Of a stretch of DNA of 8,601 nucleotides, positions 6,357 to 8,601 are shown piece after piece. A program made the translations under genes and the position numbers. Each line of letters opens with the position of its first letter. The first letter of the stretch is position 1. This stretch comes from an uncultured Clostridium sp. GTDB lineage: Bacteria; Bacillota; Clostridia; Lachnospirales; Lachnospiraceae. A model generated the notes under the pieces. The model saw nothing but the letters and a program-made list of their open reading frames with translations, did not search any database and had not been told where the DNA came from. The DNA lies in assembly GCA_900553925.1 (NCBI GenBank), contig USFH01000090.1, forward strand, positions 1 through 8,601, written 5' to 3'.

Positions 6357-7469
6357 CTAGCTTGCGATAATCTCCTCTGTCTCCTTATCGAAGATATGAA
6401 TCTTGCTCAGATCAAATGCGAACTGAACTGTATCGCCAGGTCTTGCTGTTGTACGTGCATTTACTCTTGCTGTGATATCGAACTGGTCGATTGTGAAGTA
6501 CAGATATACTTCAGCACCAAGCATTTCGTAAATATTGATTCTTGCATCGATAACACTCTCAGGTGAAGACTCGATGAAGAGCTGCTCATCATGAATATCC
6601 TCTGGACGGATACCAAGAACTACTTCCTTATCAAGGAAATCACCGCTGATCAGCTTCTGAGCCTTAGCATCAGGAACCTTGATTGAGTGAGAACCAAACA
6701 TAAGAAGTACGTCTGCACCAGACTTAACAACCTTACAATCAATGAAGTTCATAGGTGGCATACCCATGAAACCAGCTACAAAGAGGTTGCATGGCTTATC
6801 GTACAGATTCTGTGGTGTATCTACCTGCTGAATAATACCATCCTTCATAACTACGATTCTTGTACCAAGTGTCATAGCCTCTGTCTGGTCATGTGTAACG
6901 TAGATGATAGTTGTCTGTAATCTCTTATGTAACTTAGAAATCTCAACACGCATCTGAACTCTTAACTTAGCATCAAGGTTTGAAAGAGGCTCATCCATAA
7001 GGAATACCTTAGGGCTACGAACGATAGCACGTCCCATAGCAACTCTCTGTCTCTGACCACCTGAAAGAGCCTTTGGCTTACGGTCAAGTAAGTGCTCAAT
7101 ATCAAGAATCTTAGCAGCTTCATGAACTGACTTATCTATTTCAGCCTTTGGTACTTTTCTTAACTTAAGACCGAATGCCATGTTGTCATATACTGACATA
7201 TGTGGGTATAACGCATAACTCTGGAATACCATAGCGATATCTCTATCCTTAGGCTCTACATCGTTAACGAGCTTGTCCCCAATCCATAATTCTCCTGAGC
7301 TGATTTCCTCAAGACCTGCAATCATACGAAGTGTTGTAGACTTACCACAACCTGAAGGTCCTACGAAAATGATGAATTCCTGATCTGCGATTTCAAGGTT
7401 GAAATCCTTAACAGCTACGAATCCGTTTGGATATACTTTACAAACATTTTTAAGTGATAAACTTGCCAT
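6357..7469 (-). CDS. Sugar ABC transporter ATPase of the MsmK/UgpC/MalK type
   Basis: This cytoplasmic ATPase powers ABC importers for oligosaccharides or other carbohydrates. In the 370-residue form used here, Walker A is GPSGCGKSTT (37-46), the Q-loop glutamine is 83, the signature is LSGGQRQRVAMGRA (135-148), Walker B is KVFLMDEP with Glu160, and the H-loop is His193 in VTHDQTEAMT. Residues about 236-370 form the OB-fold/TOBE regulatory domain, including GIRPEDI. No permease or binding-protein gene is next to it. It is thus probably a stand-alone ATPase shared by several importers, as is known for MsmK in streptococci. The ATG at 7467-7469 was chosen because AGGAGG lies 10 nt upstream. An in-frame ATG at 7523 would add 18 residues unlike the family N-terminus. 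Codon use is biased towards GTA, GGT and CTT-type codons, suggesting high expression. A strong terminator follows. Confidence 0.95.
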   Translation of the reverse strand: MASLSLKNVCKVYPNGFVAVKDFNLEIADQEFIIFVGPSGCGKSTTLRMIAGLEEISSGELWIGDKLVNDVEPKDRDIAMVFQSYALYPHMSVYDNMAFGLKLRKVPKAEIDKSVHEAAKILDIEHLLDRKPKALSGGQRQRVAMGRAIVRSPKVFLMDEPLSNLDAKLRVQMRVEISKLHKRLQTTIIYVTHDQTEAMTLGTRIVVMKDGIIQQVDTPQNLYDKPCNLFVAGFMGMPPMNFIDCKVVKSGADVLLMFGSHSIKVPDAKAQKLISGDFLDKEVVLGIRPEDIHDEQLFIESSPESVIDARINIYEMLGAEVYLYFTIDQFDITARVNARTTARPGDTVQFAFDLSKIHIFDKETEEIIAS

Positions 7470-7479
7470 TGAAAACTTT

Positions 7480-7485
7480 CCTCCT
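7480..7485 (-). promoter_or_regulatory. Ribosome binding site for the malK-like gene
   Basis: A perfect AGGAGG lies 10 nt before the ATG at 7469. It falls after the alternative in-frame ATG at 7523 and therefore supports the internal start. Confidence 0.8.
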
Positions 7486-7524
7486 AAAATATAAAAGAAC
7501 GCATACGCGCTTTTGATATTCATT

Positions 7525-7569
7525 ATTTTACACTAACAGGCTTTTCTTGGCTATATGGTAATTAGCCAA
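7525..7569 (-). promoter_or_regulatory. Possible promoter/operator of the malK-like gene: TAAAAT and an inverted repeat
   Basis: The inverted repeat TTGGCTA (7547-7553) and TAGCCAA (7563-7569) has perfect 7-bp arms and a 9-nt spacer. A possible -10 box TAAAAT (7525-7530, minus strand) lies just downstream. The matching -35 position would be TAGCCA, a poor consensus that falls inside one arm. Transcription would start near 7518, leaving about 49 nt of leader. The operator idea rests on position and symmetry alone. The AT-rich gap around it (7470-7688) holds no other recognisable gene. Confidence 0.35.
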
Positions 7570-7665
7570 ATATATTCTGTGCTTTTTTATCACTTTTACC
7601 ATAATTCCAGCTTTCATAGATATTTTGCACAAAATTACGACTGCAATCTTCACTAACATCACCAA

Positions 7666-7679
7666 AAATATGCATATTT
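7666..7679. repeat. Perfect 14-bp palindrome AAATATGCATATTT
   Basis: This fully self-complementary 14-mer starts 10 bp past the yitT-like stop codon. On the minus strand it is followed by a few Ts, so it could act as a very weak terminator, but with no loop a hairpin is unlikely. A protein-binding site or chance in AT-rich DNA are alternatives. Confidence 0.35.
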
Positions 7680-7688
7680 ATGCCATTT

Positions 7689-8369
7689 TCAAGACCTTTT
7701 TATAATAAATCTTGCAGCAAATGTTGTTATAATTACGGCAAAAACAGCCCATATAGTTACCTTTATTCCAAATAAAAACACACCAGCTATTATTATCATT
7801 CCATCAATAACATTCATAATAGTTACTATTGACCATTTTCCATATCTGTAATAAAGAATACTTGCAAGCATATCTGTGCCGCCTGTCGTGCTTTCCGCCC
7901 TTAACACCATTCCAATGCCAGTTCCAGCACATAGTCCGCCTATGAGTGCCACCCACGCATACACGCTTCCCGATATATCTGTCTTTGGAAGCACTGCCAT
8001 AAACACCGTAAGAAGTGCATCTGCCAACAGTGTATCCTTTAAAAATGCCTTTCCACGCTCCTTATAGGCACATATAAATAGTGGAATATTAAGCGATATG
8101 TTTGTAAACCATATTGGTACGCCGCCGGACGGAATTATGTTGTTTATAAGATAGTATACAATATGCACACCTCCCTGCTGCATGCCATCAGGCACACTGC
8201 TTTCCTGTATTTTTACATATGAATAATCTTTTAAATATTCTGTCAGCCGTCTTACTATTATGCTTATGCCCGAAAAGCCTCCTGTAACCATTCCCACTGA
8301 GTCATATATAGTTTTATAAGCAACTGCCATAAGCAGCGTTCCGGTTATTATAAACATCCATTTCTTCAT
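7689..8369 (-). CDS. YitT-like (DUF161) integral membrane protein without the C-terminal DUF2179 domain
   Basis: This polytopic membrane protein of unknown biochemical function belongs to the YitT family. It has 226 residues with likely membrane segments at about 5-24, 68-80, 88-102, 114-128, 136-154, 182-200 and 203-221. The family landmarks are visible: MVTGGFSGISIIVRR (27-41) near the N-terminus, and GTGIGMVLRAESTTGGTDMLA (149-169) in the second half. Typical YitT proteins are about 280-290 residues and end in a cytoplasmic DUF2179 domain. This one stops at FIIKRS, right after the last membrane segment. No DUF2179-like sequence follows in any frame I read, so it is a short family form or a truncation. 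Codon use is AT-rich with many ATA isoleucines, unlike the ftsEX operon. The ATG at 8367-8369 lacks a good Shine-Dalgarno sequence; an inverted repeat abuts it. An ATG four codons further in is an alternative start. Confidence 0.85.
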   Translation of the reverse strand: MKKWMFIITGTLLMAVAYKTIYDSVGMVTGGFSGISIIVRRLTEYLKDYSYVKIQESSVPDGMQQGGVHIVYYLINNIIPSGGVPIWFTNISLNIPLFICAYKERGKAFLKDTLLADALLTVFMAVLPKTDISGSVYAWVALIGGLCAGTGIGMVLRAESTTGGTDMLASILYYRYGKWSIVTIMNVIDGMIIIAGVFLFGIKVTIWAVFAVIITTFAARFIIKRS

Positions 8370-8406
8370 AAGAATATAATTCCCACAGCATGATGATTAT
8401 ATTCTT
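8370..8406. repeat. 11-bp inverted repeat immediately upstream of the yitT-like start codon
   Basis: AAGAATATAAT (8370-8380) and ATTATATTCTT (8396-8406) are perfect inverted arms with a 15-nt spacer, and the inner edge touches the start codon. A similar sequence to the outer arm, ATAATCATATTCTT, occurs at 8435-8448. It could be an operator or an mRNA hairpin covering the ribosome entry site. Confidence 0.55.
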
Positions 8407-8495
8407 TTGGAGCGAAAATTTTATCCTATAATCTATAATCATATTCTTATTAAACTCTGCCTGAGAATTTTACTCCTGTGCTTCACAATTCATAG

Positions 8496-8510
8496 TTATA
8501 AGACTTATAA
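8496..8510. repeat. Perfect short palindrome TTATAAGACTTATAA
   Basis: Seven-bp arms surround a single central A. It lies 6 bp from the long hairpin at 8517. The odd-length symmetry suits a dimeric DNA-binding protein, but AT-rich DNA makes chance occurrence possible. Confidence 0.35.
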
Positions 8511-8516
8511 TATCTT

Positions 8517-8562
8517 GGTCTAGACCCACCTATGAGCAAGCTCATGTGGGTTTAGACCTTTT
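8517..8562. repeat. Long GC-rich hairpin (possible repeat element or plus-strand terminator)
   Basis: On the plus strand GGTCTAGACCCAC (8517-8529) and CTATGAGC pair with GCTCATGTGGGTTTAGACC (8540-8558). The stem is about 19 bp with one G-U pair and a two-base bulge, and has a minimal AA loop. TTTT follows on the plus side, then GACCCTGG. It is much more GC-rich than the DNA around it. No plus-strand gene precedes it within the window, so a terminator role has no visible client here. An intergenic palindromic repeat or a structured RNA are alternatives. The rest of 8407-8601 shows no gene. Confidence 0.6.
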
Positions 8563-8601
8563 GACCCTGGTATCTTTATAATATTATTGATTTTTTTACA
8601 A

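Noticed and set aside
7470..7523. Longer malK-like start at 7523 (18 extra residues)
   Set aside because: The added sequence is unlike the family N-terminus, and the perfect AGGAGG lies downstream of it, in front of the 7469 start.
8407..8495. Promoter for the yitT-like gene
   Set aside because: Several TATAAT-like strings occur in AT-rich DNA (for example TAAAAT and TATAGA), but none has a matching -35 box, so no specific choice is justified.
1..8601. Mobile element, phage, CRISPR or defence system
   Set aside because: No transposase, integrase, spaced direct-repeat array, toxin-antitoxin pair or defence-type domain is seen; the coding content is housekeeping.

Overview
The window looks like chromosomal DNA of a Gram-positive Clostridia bacterium, most likely a Lachnospiraceae member. 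The reasons are the moderate GC content, strong AGGAGG-type ribosome binding sites, a lipoprotein-type Ctp protease, an FtsEX operon carrying an M23 hydrolase, and a stand-alone MsmK/UgpC-type sugar ABC ATPase. The family assignment is inferred from gene style, not from a search. Every convincing gene is on the minus strand, so transcription runs from right to left.

Layout from right to left. Positions 8370-8601 are non-coding and palindrome-rich: a long hairpin (8517-8558), a short perfect palindrome (8496-8510), and an 11-bp inverted repeat abutting the start of the next gene. A YitT-like membrane protein follows (7689-8369); it lacks the usual C-terminal domain. A 219-bp AT-rich leader with several inverted repeats precedes a sugar-importer ATPase of the MsmK/UgpC/MalK type (6357-7469), which ends at a textbook Rho-independent terminator (6281-6314). 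A near-consensus sigma-A promoter (6175-6203) then opens a five-gene cluster: a CdaR/PucR-like regulator (5037-6125), ftsE (4289-4978), ftsX (3391-4299), a secreted coiled-coil M23 peptidase (2165-3379) and a lipoprotein S41 C-terminal processing protease (862-2127). This cluster ends at a second hairpin terminator (818-858). The left edge holds the first 257 codons of GMP synthase, guaA (771 down past position 1).

How the genes may work together. FtsE and FtsX form the ABC-type complex that controls peptidoglycan hydrolysis at division. The M23 protein has the long coiled coil expected of a hydrolase partner of FtsX, plus an apparently complete catalytic site. The S41 protease at the end of the operon could process or degrade that hydrolase, and the CdaR/PucR-like protein could regulate the unit. 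The FtsEX-hydrolase part follows established biology in other bacteria. The protease-substrate and regulator links are inference.

This is mostly a core-genome region. I see no phage, transposon, CRISPR array or defence genes. The less explained material is non-coding: the repeats at the cdaR-like, malK-like and yitT-like promoters and the hairpin near the right edge.
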